Shown here piece by piece: positions 5,965 to 5,965 of a stretch of DNA of 5,965 bases. A model generated the notes under the pieces. It saw only the letters and a list, made by a program, of their open reading frames with translations, searched no databases and was not told where the DNA came from. The first letter of the stretch is position 1, and each line of letters starts with the position of its first letter. Both the position numbers and the translations under genes were made by a program. This stretch comes from Thermoplasmata archaeon (lineage in GTDB: Archaea > Thermoplasmatota > Thermoplasmata > Lutacidiplasmatales > UBA184), in NCBI GenBank assembly GCA_021828085.1, contig JAKATE010000119.1, positions 1 through 5,965 of the forward strand, in the 5' to 3' direction.

Positions 5965-5965
5965 G

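Overview
The window looks like part of a very GC-rich prokaryotic chromosome, most likely archaeal. Three things point that way: an archaeal-type methionyl-tRNA synthetase anticodon domain, a tRNA-Cys gene with no encoded CCA, and a giant PKD/Ig-like surface protein with GLPxGC-type repeats and a C-terminal membrane anchor. From memory, this combination resembles GC-rich Thermoplasmatota. That placement is an inference; a GC-rich bacterium cannot be excluded from this sequence alone.

Layout. The left third is read on the + strand. It holds the 3' end of metG (2..1198, catalytic domain off the left edge), a short gap with a ribosome binding site, a complete PHP-domain metallo-phosphoesterase gene (1221..1898), a tRNA-Cys(GCA) gene (1958..2030), and a GC hairpin followed by four T (2105..2129) that could end these + strand transcripts. 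The right two thirds (5964..2131, - strand) are one open frame converging on the tRNA. It encodes the C-terminal 1277 residues of a cell-surface protein whose N-terminus lies beyond the right edge.

The surface protein is strikingly regular. After a partial PKD unit come six complete PKD units of exactly 83 residues, then six Ig-like units of exactly 87 residues each carrying two cysteines at the same unit positions (45 and 55), then a Cys-free 87-residue unit. A short stalk, one transmembrane helix, an RRRSR stop-transfer patch and a roughly 90-residue Pro/Ala-rich cytoplasmic tail with an acidic end follow. N-glycosylation sequons occur only in the 87-residue half.

Functional reading. metG and the PHP gene are 22 nt apart and probably co-transcribed. 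With tRNA-Cys they make a translation/nucleotide-metabolism neighbourhood. The surface protein is transcribed convergently and need not be related to them. No CRISPR array, insertion sequence, integrase or defence gene is visible. The points worth a second look are the segmented two-class repeat architecture with its paired cysteines, and what looks like a decayed second tRNA-binding OB fold at the end of MetRS.
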